A stretch of 64,000 bases of DNA from Flaviramulus sp. BrNp1-15. GTDB lineage: Bacteria > Bacteroidota > Bacteroidia > Flavobacteriales > Flavobacteriaceae. The stretch lies in NCBI RefSeq assembly GCF_022259695.1, contig NZ_CP092099.1, forward strand, positions 728,471-792,470, read 5' to 3'. This document shows, in pieces, positions 1 to 7,236 of this stretch. Position 1 is the stretch's first letter. Each line of letters opens with the position of its first letter. The position numbers and the translations under genes were made by a program. The notes beneath the pieces were generated by a model. The model was not told where the DNA came from. It saw only the letters and a program-made list of their open reading frames with translations, and made no database searches.

Positions 1-1
1 C

Positions 2-67
2 TTTAAAATAGATACTAATGGAGTTATAGTTGCTATATCACATTGCGGTATAATTTTTGAATCTTAA
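2..67 (+). CDS. C-terminal fragment of an unknown protein (cut by window edge)
   Basis: One plus-strand frame is open from the window edge to a TAA at 65-67, giving 21 residues that end in GIIFES. The other two plus frames close early. A strong hairpin terminator follows about 20 nt later, as expected for the end of a gene converging on the RNase G gene. The fragment is too short to assign a family, and a chance open frame is possible. Confidence 0.4.
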   Translation, partial: FKIDTNGVIVAISHCGIIFES

Positions 68-87
68 AAAGTGTTTTTGGTTTTAAA

Positions 88-124
88 AAAAAACCCGCTA
101 ACTTAAAAGTTGCGGGTTTTTTTT
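88..124. terminator. bidirectional intrinsic terminator
   Basis: Inverted repeat AACCCGC...GCGGGTT with an inner AACTT/AAGTT stem, an A-run on the left and a T-run on the right. It lies between the truncated plus-strand gene and the 3' end of the minus-strand RNase G gene and can serve both. Confidence 0.8.
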
Positions 125-125
125 A

Positions 126-1673
126 TTATTTAATTTGTTTACCATTTTTATCAAAAAAATGATATTCTAAGTATGTGTAAGCATCTCTTGGTAAAACTTT
201 AACCCATTTTTTGTGTTCAAAAAACCATTTTGAACGTACAGATGGAAAGCCTTTAGTTAAAAAGGCTGCTATAAAAGGGTGTGTGTTTAAAGTCACCTTT
301 TTATAGTCTTTTTTAAATAGTCTTTCAAGATCGTGAGTAATTTTTTGCACGATTCCTATTGGTGCTTCAACCTCAGAGCCATTAATTATCTCATCAGGGT
401 TTTCCTCACGAGTTTTAATGTTCATTTCTGGGCGAACACGTTGTCTTGTAATTTGTATCAATCCAAATTTACTTGGAGGCAATATTTTGTGTTTTGCTCT
501 ATCATCTTTCATTTCTTCACGAAGATGATTGAATAGCTTTTGCCTGTTTTCAGCATTAGTCATATCAATGAAGTCTACTACTATAATGCCACCCATATCA
601 CGTAATCGTAATTGGCGAGCCATTTCTGTAGCGGCTATTAAATTGACTTCCAGCGCTGTGTCCTCTTGATTGTTTGCTTTGTTTGATCGGTTTCCGCTGT
701 TTACATCTATAACATGTAGTGCTTCAGTATGTTCTATTACTAAATAAGCACCTTTAGCCATAGAAACGGTTTTACCAAATGAGGTTTTTATTTGTCTTTC
801 TATTCCAAATTTTTCAAAAATTGGAACTTTAGACTGATACAATTTAACTATTGATTCTTTTTTTGGTGCAATTTCTTGCACGTAATCTTTAATTTGAATG
901 TAAAGCTCTTCATCATCTACATGAATACTGGTAAAAGTATCGTTAAATATGTCTCGTAAAATAGACGAGGCTTTATTCATTTCACCTAATACTTTTGTAG
1001 GATGATGTGCTTTGTGTAGCTTTTTACACATTGCGGTCCAACGACCTAGCAAATTTTGTAAATCTTTATCTAGTTCAGCTACTTTTCTGCCTTGTGCTAC
1101 AGTACGAACAATAACGCCAAAACCTGGTGGAGTAATACTCTTTACCAAGCGTTTTAGGCGATCTTTTTCTTCACGATCTTCTATTTTTTGTGAAATAGAA
1201 ATACGATTAGAAAAAGGGACTAAAACTATATATCTACCAGCAATTGAAAGCTCTGAGCTTATCCTTGGGCCTTTTGTAGATATAGGTTCTTTTACTATTT
1301 GTACTAATAGCGATTGATTAGATTTTAAGACGTCGGCAATTTTGCCATCTTTCTCAATATCTTTTTCAAATGGGAAATTTTTTAAAGAAAAATCTCTTAG
1401 TTTACCTGTGCTTACACGTTTTGTGAATTTTAAAAGGGAAGGAAGTTTTGGGCCTAAATCATGATAATGCAAAAATGCATCTTTCTCATAACCTACATTT
1501 ACAAATGCAGCATTTAGCCCAGGAACAGCTTTTCGTATTTTGGCTATAAACACATCACCAACCGAAAAGTCGTTACTATCTTCGTCTTTCTGTAATTCAA
1601 TAAGTTTTCCATCTTTTAATAAGGCAAAATCAACATTATCGGAACTAGATCGAATGATCAATTCTTTATCCAT
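126..1673 (-). CDS. rng: ribonuclease E/G family protein (RNase G)
   Basis: Single-strand-specific endoribonuclease of the RNase E/G family, acting in rRNA maturation and mRNA decay. The 515 residues match RNase G length and lack the long C-terminal scaffold of RNase E. An S1-type RNA-binding region covers about residues 36-130. The catalytic block follows: DVNSG (Asp323) and VVDFIDM (Asp367), which align with the two metal-binding aspartates of RNase E. The usual zinc-link CPxCxG motif after the catalytic block is absent; the protein has one cysteine in all (about residue 216). The gene lies downstream of the HU and small basic protein genes on the same strand, but a terminator-like hairpin at 1829-1854 separates them, so it may have its own promoter. 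Confidence 0.93.
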   Translation of the reverse strand: MDKELIIRSSSDNVDFALLKDGKLIELQKDEDSNDFSVGDVFIAKIRKAVPGLNAAFVNVGYEKDAFLHYHDLGPKLPSLLKFTKRVSTGKLRDFSLKNFPFEKDIEKDGKIADVLKSNQSLLVQIVKEPISTKGPRISSELSIAGRYIVLVPFSNRISISQKIEDREEKDRLKRLVKSITPPGFGVIVRTVAQGRKVAELDKDLQNLLGRWTAMCKKLHKAHHPTKVLGEMNKASSILRDIFNDTFTSIHVDDEELYIQIKDYVQEIAPKKESIVKLYQSKVPIFEKFGIERQIKTSFGKTVSMAKGAYLVIEHTEALHVIDVNSGNRSNKANNQEDTALEVNLIAATEMARQLRLRDMGGIIVVDFIDMTNAENRQKLFNHLREEMKDDRAKHKILPPSKFGLIQITRQRVRPEMNIKTREENPDEIINGSEVEAPIGIVQKITHDLERLFKKDYKKVTLNTHPFIAAFLTKGFPSVRSKWFFEHKKWVKVLPRDAYTYLEYHFFDKNGKQIK

Positions 1674-1828
1674 TTTGTTAATTTTAATCCATCATCTTTT
1701 AAGATGACAGATGGATTATACATTATTTTTTCACAGGATTTTTAATATCCGTGGAGTTCAAAAAAACACTTAAAATAGCGCTAAAAAATTCATGAACTCA
1801 TTTCAAAGAACTTGTTGTTTTTAAAATC

Positions 1829-1854
1829 AAAAAAAGTAGCTAATCTAACTACTT
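1829..1854 (-). terminator. intrinsic terminator after the small basic gene
   Basis: Read on the minus strand: AAGTAG, a 9-nt loop, CTACTT, then a T-run. It lies just downstream of the 30-codon basic gene and upstream of rng. Confidence 0.6.
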
Positions 1855-1861
1855 CTTTGAT

Positions 1862-1954
1862 TTATTTTTTCTTTTTGTGACGGTTAGCGCGTCTACGTTT
1901 CTTACGCTTATGCGTCGCTACCTTATGTCTTTTACGTTTTTTACCACTTGGCAT
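1862..1954 (-). CDS. 30-residue highly basic protein, possible ribosome-associated protein
   Basis: A complete 31-codon reading frame with ATG start and TAA stop. The product starts MPSGKKRKRHKVATHKRKK and ends in a run of lysines; more than half of its residues are Lys, Arg or His. It has no hydrophobic core, so it probably folds only on RNA, as small ribosomal proteins do. From memory, near-identical short proteins occur across Flavobacteriia next to HU and RNase G, and they are usually missed or called hypothetical. A role on the ribosome is inference from composition; the Bacteroidota protein bL38 and bTHX are the comparisons to make. A terminator follows directly. Confidence 0.8.
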   Translation of the reverse strand: MPSGKKRKRHKVATHKRKKRRRANRHKKKK

Positions 1955-1994
1955 AAATAGTGTCTTTTTAAATTAATAATTCGTTTTGATGCTT

Positions 1995-2285
1995 TTATTT
2001 AACTTCTACATTTGTTTTAACGCCTTCAACAAAAACTTTTGCAGGCTTAAATGCAGGAATATTATGAGCTGGTATTTTTATAGTTGTATTTTTTGAAATA
2101 TTTCTACCAGTTTTTTCGGCTCTTGTTTTAATAATGAAGCTTCCAAAACCTCTTAAATAAACATTATCACCACTTTCTAAAGAAGTTTTTACTTCTTCCA
2201 TAAATGTTTCAACAGTTGCTTGAACATCACCTTTTTCAATTCCTAATTTTTCTGAAATTTTTGCTACTAAATCAGCCTTCGTCAT
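1995..2285 (-). CDS. HU family DNA-binding protein
   Basis: Small nucleoid protein that binds and bends DNA as a dimer. The 96 residues cover the whole family fold: two N-terminal helices (MTKADLVAKISEKLGI), the turn YLRGFGSF at about 44-51, and the beta-arm region RNISKNTTIKIPAHNIPAFKP, where the proline that intercalates between base pairs sits. The arm motif differs slightly from the textbook RNPxTG form. It has its own -7 box at 2330-2337 and probably shares a transcript with the small basic gene downstream (about 40 nt gap). Confidence 0.95.
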   Translation of the reverse strand: MTKADLVAKISEKLGIEKGDVQATVETFMEEVKTSLESGDNVYLRGFGSFIIKTRAEKTGRNISKNTTIKIPAHNIPAFKPAKVFVEGVKTNVEVK

Positions 2286-2329
2286 TTTAATATGTTATTT
2301 TAATGTTACTAATAATTCTAAAAGGGATG

Positions 2330-2337
2330 CAAATATA
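2330..2337 (-). promoter_or_regulatory. promoter -7 box for the HU gene
   Basis: On the minus strand the sequence reads TATATTTG, an exact TAnnTTTG match, about 45 nt upstream of the ATG. A TTG lies 21 nt further upstream (2359-2361), an acceptable -33 element. Confidence 0.65.
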
Positions 2338-2395
2338 GGAATTAAATATTCAATATTTCAAACCTAATTCATTAAAATTTAAGATTATAAACGTT

Positions 2396-2403
2396 TATTT
2401 TTG
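2396..2403 (+). promoter_or_regulatory. promoter -7 box for mutY
   Basis: TATTTTTG fits the Bacteroidota -7 consensus TAnnTTTG and lies 21 nt before the mutY ATG. No clear TTG at the usual -33 distance. Confidence 0.55.
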
Positions 2404-2424
2404 CTAGCTCTATTTAATTAACTA

Positions 2425-3486
2425 ATGACATTTTCTAAAACTTTAACACATTGGTATTCAATTAATAAGCGAAACTTGCCTTGGCGAGAAACTAAAGACC
2501 CGTATTATATTTGGCTGTCAGAAATTATTTTACAACAAACACAAGTTAAACAAGGCTTACCTTATTATGAGGCTTTTGTTGCCAAATATCCAACAGTTTT
2601 TCATCTTGCTAATGCCAATGAAAGTGAAGTTTTAAAATTATGGCAAGGTCTTGGGTATTATTCTCGTGCTAGAAACTTACATACTACTGCAAAACATATT
2701 GTAAATGAATTAAAAGGTGATTTTCCAAATACCTATAAAGAGTTGTTGAAACTTAAAGGTGTTGGCGATTATACAGCAAGCGCTATAGCATCTATTTGTT
2801 TTAATGAAGCAACAGCAGTTGTAGATGGTAATGTTTACAGGGTTTTATCTCGCTATTTTGGAATAGATACACCAATTAACTCATCAAAAGGGGCAAAAGA
2901 GTTTAAGCAATTAGCGCAGAAACTTATTGATAAAAAAAATCCTGCAGAATTTAATCAGGCTATTATGGAATTTGGTGCTACACAATGCAAACCCAAAAAT
3001 CCATTTTGTGATGTTTGTCCTTTTAATAATAGTTGTGTTGCTTTTAATACCGGTGCGATTAATACTTTGCCTGTTAAAATTAAATCCGCGAAAGCGAAAA
3101 AAAAGCATTTTAATTTTTTAGTATTCATTTCTGAAGATTCTAAAACTATTTTGCAAAAACGAGAAGGAAAAGGTATTTGGCAGAACCTGTATCAATTCCC
3201 TTTAATTGAAACTGAAAAAAAGGTTAGCGTTATAGACTTTAAGAAACATTTAAATAGTAATGATTTAATTAAAGGCGTGCCTTTTAAATTGTCCTTATAT
3301 AATAAGGAGTCTATAATTCATAAATTATCACACCAGCATCTTTACACAAATTTTTGGATTATAAATGTTGAAAAGCTTTTAGTTAAAGGTCTTCCAATAC
3401 ACAAAATACATGATTTTGCAGTGCCTATTTTAATAGGGAATTTTATAGAATCGTTTCATTTTGAAGAACAATTAACAAAAGGATGA
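2425..3486 (+). CDS. mutY: A/G-specific adenine glycosylase MutY
   Basis: Base-excision repair enzyme that removes adenine mispaired with 8-oxoguanine. Visible landmarks: the catalytic glutamate in LSEIILQQTQV (Glu33), the helix-hairpin-helix LKGVGDYTASAIA (about 110-122), the catalytic aspartate in VVDGNV (Asp134), and a complete 4Fe-4S cysteine set C188-X6-C195-X2-C198-X5-C204. The C-terminal 130 residues form the NUDIX-like domain that recognises 8-oxoguanine. At 353 residues the length is normal. It stands alone on the plus strand, divergent from HU, with ssb and gldE downstream. It carries one of three CGCGAAAGCG motifs of the window. Confidence 0.95.
   Translation: MTFSKTLTHWYSINKRNLPWRETKDPYYIWLSEIILQQTQVKQGLPYYEAFVAKYPTVFHLANANESEVLKLWQGLGYYSRARNLHTTAKHIVNELKGDFPNTYKELLKLKGVGDYTASAIASICFNEATAVVDGNVYRVLSRYFGIDTPINSSKGAKEFKQLAQKLIDKKNPAEFNQAIMEFGATQCKPKNPFCDVCPFNNSCVAFNTGAINTLPVKIKSAKAKKKHFNFLVFISEDSKTILQKREGKGIWQNLYQFPLIETEKKVSVIDFKKHLNSNDLIKGVPFKLSLYNKESIIHKLSHQHLYTNFWIINVEKLLVKGLPIHKIHDFAVPILIGNFIESFHFEEQLTKG
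3085..3098 (+). repeat. TCCGCGAAAGCGAA motif copy in mutY
   Basis: Fourteen-base GC-rich motif inside mutY. The same 14 bases recur in the glycerate kinase gene at 29890-29903, and its core CGCGAAAGCG recurs inverted in glyS at 49065-49074. Confidence 0.6.
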
Positions 3487-3654
3487 ATTTTGATTAATCA
3501 CCCTCTTTAAGAAGACAATCTAAAAATAAGAATATCTTATTTTTGATTAGTTTAGTATTCACAATCATATTTTTTTATTAATTTTAAAAAAATGGAGTGC
3601 AATTCGTTATTCGCAAAGTAATTCTCGATTAAAAATTGAGTTTCCTTTGGAATT

Positions 3655-3679
3655 GTCATTCCCGAGACATCGGGAATCT
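3655..3679 (+). repeat. short palindromic intergenic repeat (GTCATTCCCG...CGGGAATCT type)
   Basis: Inverted repeat ATTCCCGA/TCGGGAAT between mutY and ssb. Related elements lie at 31487-31512 and 50152-50175. The rest of the mutY-ssb gap (3487-3654) is AT-rich and I see nothing else in it. Confidence 0.6.
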
Positions 3680-3708
3680 AAAAGTAAAGAAATGAAGAAA
3701 TATTTCTT

Positions 3709-3716
3709 TACTTTTG
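3709..3716 (+). promoter_or_regulatory. promoter -7 box for ssb
   Basis: TACTTTTG matches TAnnTTTG, 21 nt before the ATG at 3738. Its presence here argues against the longer frame that would begin at a TTG inside this box. Confidence 0.65.
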
Positions 3717-3737
3717 CCCTCTTATAAAAAAGTAAAT

Positions 3738-4187
3738 ATGTCTGGAACTTTAAATAAAGTAATGCTAATAGGGTATTTAGGAGATGAAATAAAAATGCAT
3801 TATTTTGAAGGTGGAGGATGCATTGGTAGATTCCCTTTAGCTACTAATGAGACTTACACGAATAAGCAAACTAATGAACGTGTTACAAATACAGAGTGGC
3901 ACAATATTGTAGTTAGAAATAAGGCTGCTGAAATTTGCGAGAAGTATTTAAGTAAAGGCGATAAAGTATATATTGAAGGTAGATTGAAAACCAGAAAATG
4001 GCAAGACGACAAAGGAAATGACAGGTATTCTACCGAAATTCAATGTACAGATTTCACATTCCTTTCCACTAAAAAGGAAAGTGAAAATAATGCGTCATCA
4101 AATAATCCAACGGCACAAAACCCAATAGTTACTCAGCAACCAAGTAATGAGCCTATAGAAAGTGATAATGATGATCTTCCTTTTTAA
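3738..4187 (+). CDS. ssb: single-stranded DNA-binding protein
   Basis: Tetrameric OB-fold protein that coats single-stranded DNA in replication, repair and recombination. The ATG at 3738 gives 149 residues beginning MSGTLNKVMLIGYLGDE; a TTG 24 nt upstream lies inside the promoter box and is rejected. The OB fold spans about 1-110 (TEWHNIVV, KGDKVYIEGRLKTRKW). A polar, Asn/Gln-rich linker follows and the protein ends in the canonical acidic partner-binding tip DNDDLPF. Followed 21 nt later by gldE. The DUF3127 protein at 22684 ends in almost the same tip. Confidence 0.95.
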   Translation: MSGTLNKVMLIGYLGDEIKMHYFEGGGCIGRFPLATNETYTNKQTNERVTNTEWHNIVVRNKAAEICEKYLSKGDKVYIEGRLKTRKWQDDKGNDRYSTEIQCTDFTFLSTKKESENNASSNNPTAQNPIVTQQPSNEPIESDNDDLPF

Positions 4188-4208
4188 GTTTAACTAAACC
4201 ATTAGTAT

Positions 4209-5513
4209 TTGGACCCTGACCCTTCGAGTTTAAAACTGTTTATTATGGCAATTGATTTTTCAGTTGTTTTTGGTTTTGCATTATTGTTTTTGCTTTTAGT
4301 TTGTTCTGCACTTATTTCTGGTGCCGAAGTCGCACTATTTTCACTTACCAGAACAGATATTGATAATGGTTTAGAAGCAAAATCTAAACCCATTGAAATT
4401 ATTTCAAAACTATTAGACCGACCAAAAAAACTATTAGCAACCATATTAGTAGCCAATAATTTTATAAACATTGCTATAGTTATATTATTTGCGTTTTTAG
4501 GGAATAGTATTTTTAAAAATATATCTCCAGAGTGGTTAAAATTTACCATCGAAGTTGTTGTTGTTACTTTTTTAATCTTACTTTTTGGTGAAATTTTACC
4601 TAAAATTTATGCCAGTAGAAACAACCTAAAGTTTGCAACATTTATGGCATATCCGCTTAGGGTTTTAGATGTAGTTCTATCGCCAGTAAGTTTACCTATG
4701 CGAAGTGTAACTTTAGCTATTCATAATAAGTTAGGAAAACAAAAATCTAATTTAAGTGTAGACCAGTTATCGCAAGCTTTAGAGTTAACAAGCGATGAAG
4801 ATACCACCAAAGAAGAGCATAAAATTTTACAAGGAATAGTGTCTTTTGGTAATACTGATACAAAACAAGTTATGCGTCCGCGTATTGATATTTTCGCATT
4901 GAATATAGATCAAAAATATGCTGAAATTATGCCAGAAATAGTTGAAAACGGCTATTCCAGAATTCCTGTATACAAAGATAATATTGATACTATTGAAGGT
5001 ATTCTATATGTGAAAGATTTACTACCCTATATAGATAGAAAACAATTTGATTGGACAAGTTTACTTAGAGAACCTTTCTTTGTTCCAGAAAACAAAAAGT
5101 TAGATGATTTGATGGCAGAATTTCAGGAAAAGAAAGTACATCTAGCAGTTGTTGTTGATGAGTATGGAGGAACATCTGGATTAATTTCTTTAGAAGATAT
5201 TATTGAAGAAATAGTTGGAGATATTAGCGATGAGTTTGATGATGAAGATTTAACGTATTCAAAACTAGATGAAAATAATTATGTGTTTGAAGGGAAAACA
5301 GCACTTAAAGATTTTTACAAAATAATAAAGCTTGAGAATGACACGGTTTTTGAAGAAAATAAAGGTGAAGCAGAAACTTTGGCTGGTTTTGTTCTAGAAA
5401 TATCGGGTAGTTTCCCAAAACTAAATAGCAAAATAAATTTCGAAAACTACGTTTTTACTATTGAAGCTATGGACAAAAAACGCATCAAATTATTAAAATT
5501 TACAATTACCTAA
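4209..5513 (+). CDS. gldE: gliding motility-associated protein GldE (CBS/CorC family)
   Basis: Inner-membrane protein of the CNNM/CorC (HlyC) type, required for gliding and linked to T9SS function in Flavobacterium johnsoniae. Order visible: several N-terminal membrane helices in a DUF21 region (about 15-180), two CBS motifs (about 215-330, with SRIPVYKDNID and VVVDEYGGTSGLISLEDIIEEIVGD split between them), and a C-terminal CorC/HlyC transporter-associated domain (about 350-430). The frame opens with a TTG at 4209 giving MDPDPSS, a beginning I recall from GldE homologues; the first ATG is at 4245. Its stop overlaps the start of gldD (TAATG), as in other gliding flavobacteria. Confidence 0.88.
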   Translation: MDPDPSSLKLFIMAIDFSVVFGFALLFLLLVCSALISGAEVALFSLTRTDIDNGLEAKSKPIEIISKLLDRPKKLLATILVANNFINIAIVILFAFLGNSIFKNISPEWLKFTIEVVVVTFLILLFGEILPKIYASRNNLKFATFMAYPLRVLDVVLSPVSLPMRSVTLAIHNKLGKQKSNLSVDQLSQALELTSDEDTTKEEHKILQGIVSFGNTDTKQVMRPRIDIFALNIDQKYAEIMPEIVENGYSRIPVYKDNIDTIEGILYVKDLLPYIDRKQFDWTSLLREPFFVPENKKLDDLMAEFQEKKVHLAVVVDEYGGTSGLISLEDIIEEIVGDISDEFDDEDLTYSKLDENNYVFEGKTALKDFYKIIKLENDTVFEENKGEAETLAGFVLEISGSFPKLNSKINFENYVFTIEAMDKKRIKLLKFTIT

Positions 5514-6094
5514 TGGCTAAGTATTTTTACATTTTAGTTTTAGTGATTTTCTGTTTTTCGTGTGGAGAAAATTATGTGCCAAAACCTAAAGCTTTTCTTC
5601 GGTTAGATTACCCTGAAGCTAAATATGTAGATGATAACTTAGATTTACCTTTTTCGTTTGAGAAGAATATTTTAGCTAAAAAAGTAGTGTCAAAAGAATT
5701 AAAAGCACCAACTAAAAGTTATGGCATTAATTTAGAGTACCCATCATTAAAAGGAACTATTTTCTTAACCTATAAAGCAGTAGAAAATAACAAAAAGAAC
5801 CTTGAAGACTTTTTAAGAGATGCCCAAAAGTTTACCTTAGAGCATACACAAAAAGCAGATGAGATTCCTGCTTATCCTTTTGAAAGTAATAAACGAAAAG
5901 TTTATGGAATGCTCTCTGAAGTTAAAGGAAATGTGGCATCACCAGCTCAATTTTATGTTACAGATAGTGTAAATCATTTTTTAACTGGGTCTTTATATTT
6001 TTATGCTAAACCCAATTACGATTCTATTTTACCTGCTGCCAATTATTTACAAAAAGATATAAGGCACATTATGGAAACTATACAATGGAAATAA
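5513..6094 (+). CDS. gldD: gliding motility lipoprotein GldD
   Basis: Membrane lipoprotein needed for gliding motility and T9SS-dependent surface functions; its exact role is unknown. The 193 residues start with a lipoprotein signal, ILVLVIFCFSC, with the lipid-acceptor Cys at 17. The mature part opens with PKPKAFLRLDYPEAKY, a typical GldD signature. The ATG overlaps the gldE stop by one base, so the two are translationally coupled. A terminator follows immediately. Confidence 0.92.
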   Translation: MAKYFYILVLVIFCFSCGENYVPKPKAFLRLDYPEAKYVDDNLDLPFSFEKNILAKKVVSKELKAPTKSYGINLEYPSLKGTIFLTYKAVENNKKNLEDFLRDAQKFTLEHTQKADEIPAYPFESNKRKVYGMLSEVKGNVASPAQFYVTDSVNHFLTGSLYFYAKPNYDSILPAANYLQKDIRHIMETIQWK

Positions 6095-6125
6095 AAAAAG
6101 CATCTTAATTAAGATGCTTTTTTTA
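6093..6125. terminator. bidirectional terminator after gldD
   Basis: Stem AAGCATCTT/AAGATGCTT with AATT loop, flanked by A-run and T-run. Sits between convergent gldD and the metal-binding lipoprotein gene. Confidence 0.85.
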
Positions 6126-6141
6126 TTAATTGTTTTTAAAC

Positions 6142-6543
6142 TTATTGAACATCTTCCTTTTTATTAGAAAAATCATTAACGGTTTTCATATCACTTACTT
6201 TGTAAGTATCTGATACTTTTGCAACAGTTTCAGTTAATAAAGTAGGTGTAACTTTAGCTTCATTATATTCAACCATGGCTAGTTTTTTATCAAAATCTAC
6301 TTTAGCAGACTTTACACCATCCATTTTAGCAATTTTCTTTTGAATTTGTGCAGCACAACCCACAGCACATGTCATACCATCAATTGTAAATTCTGCTTTA
6401 GCATATGTTGCATTTGGGTCTAATTCTTTTACAGTTTCTGTTTCAACTTCAACGGTTTTAACTTCTGGTTTAGCTTCATTTTTACAACTTGTAATAATTG
6501 CTAAAATTAGTGCTAAGTTTAAGATGTTTTTTATAATTTTCAT
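6142..6543 (-). CDS. heavy-metal-associated (HMA) domain lipoprotein
   Basis: Probable envelope metal-binding protein. Residues 1-20 are a lipoprotein signal ending ILAIITSC (Cys20). An acidic/Val-rich linker (21-48) leads to one HMA-type domain (about 50-118) of the MerP/CopZ fold. The metal loop reads GMTCAVGCA, with cysteines 59 and 63 separated by three residues instead of the usual two. I recall the same CxxxC loop in other flavobacterial HMA proteins. Metal identity is unknown; copper or mercury are guesses from the fold. It is a single gene with its own -7 box at 6572-6579. Confidence 0.85.
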   Translation of the reverse strand: MKIIKNILNLALILAIITSCKNEAKPEVKTVEVETETVKELDPNATYAKAEFTIDGMTCAVGCAAQIQKKIAKMDGVKSAKVDFDKKLAMVEYNEAKVTPTLLTETVAKVSDTYKVSDMKTVNDFSNKKEDVQ

Positions 6544-6571
6544 TTAAAACTATTTTATAATTAAGTATTTA

Positions 6572-6579
6572 CAAAACTA
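6572..6579 (-). promoter_or_regulatory. promoter -7 box for the HMA lipoprotein
   Basis: Minus strand reads TAGTTTTG, matching TAnnTTTG, about 28 nt upstream of the ATG. Confidence 0.5.
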
Positions 6580-6706
6580 ATAAATATTAAGGTGGTATAT
6601 GATTGAATAAATAAATTTTATGATTTTTTTATTACGACTTTGGAAGTTATTTCTTATTTTGATTAGGTAATATCATAGAATTTAAACTAACTAATCACAA
6701 TATAAC

Positions 6707-7159
6707 ATGAAAAAAATATCACTTCCTATTCGTTTTGGTTTAGTTACCAGCGCTGTTTTAATTGCTTATTTTTTAGTTTTAGCATTATTTAATAAACATA
6801 CAAACCCAGCATTTAGTTTTTTTAATGCTTTTATAACTGCTTTCGGAATTTATGAAGCTATACGTTTAACAAAGTTAGAGGACATAAATAATTTTACTTA
6901 TGGTGAAGGTTTTAAAACAGGTATAATTACTGGCTTTGTTGCAACAATAGTTTTTACTGTTTTTTTTCTGTTTTATGCTACCGAAGTTAATGGCGAATTT
7001 TTATCAGAATTATTTAGTAATATAAAAAGCGGATTCAATACAGAAATAGGTATGGTAACCTTTGTGGTAGCCATTATGGGGTTTGCAACAACAGTAGTTT
7101 CTGCACTAACAGTTATGCAACTTTTTAAAAAATCTGGAAATATGCCTCAAAATCAATAA
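6707..7159 (+). CDS. DUF4199-like integral membrane protein
   Basis: A 150-residue protein with four predicted membrane helices (about 10-28, 35-52, 70-90, 112-135), a short cytoplasmic start MKKISLPIRFG, and the loop NNFTYGEGFKTGIITGF. The layout and the YGEGFKTG-type loop resemble Bacteroidota DUF4199 proteins, whose function is unknown. It is a single gene between the HMA lipoprotein and rplU. Confidence 0.7.
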   Translation: MKKISLPIRFGLVTSAVLIAYFLVLALFNKHTNPAFSFFNAFITAFGIYEAIRLTKLEDINNFTYGEGFKTGIITGFVATIVFTVFFLFYATEVNGEFLSELFSNIKSGFNTEIGMVTFVVAIMGFATTVVSALTVMQLFKKSGNMPQNQ

Positions 7160-7164
7160 AACGT

Positions 7165-7194
7165 TTGTAGTTTAATTAATTAGCAGTATATTTG
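7165..7194 (+). promoter_or_regulatory. promoter of rplU-rpmA
   Basis: TTG at 7165-7167, a 19-nt spacer, then TATATTTG at 7187-7194: a complete match to the Bacteroidota promoter pattern TTG-N19-TAnnTTTG. The rplU ATG lies 42 nt downstream. Confidence 0.8.
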
Positions 7195-7236
7195 CACTCA
7201 TTTTTTGAACAAATTAATTAATAAAAACGTTACGCT

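Noticed and set aside
1012-1317. Open frame of 101 codons on the plus strand inside rng
   Set aside because: It is antisense to a well-conserved enzyme and has no family resemblance; a shadow.
3714-3737. TTG-initiated N-terminal extension of ssb
   Set aside because: The TTG lies inside the TACTTTTG promoter box, and the extra residues (MPSYKKVN) are not part of SSB. The ATG at 3738 gives the normal start.
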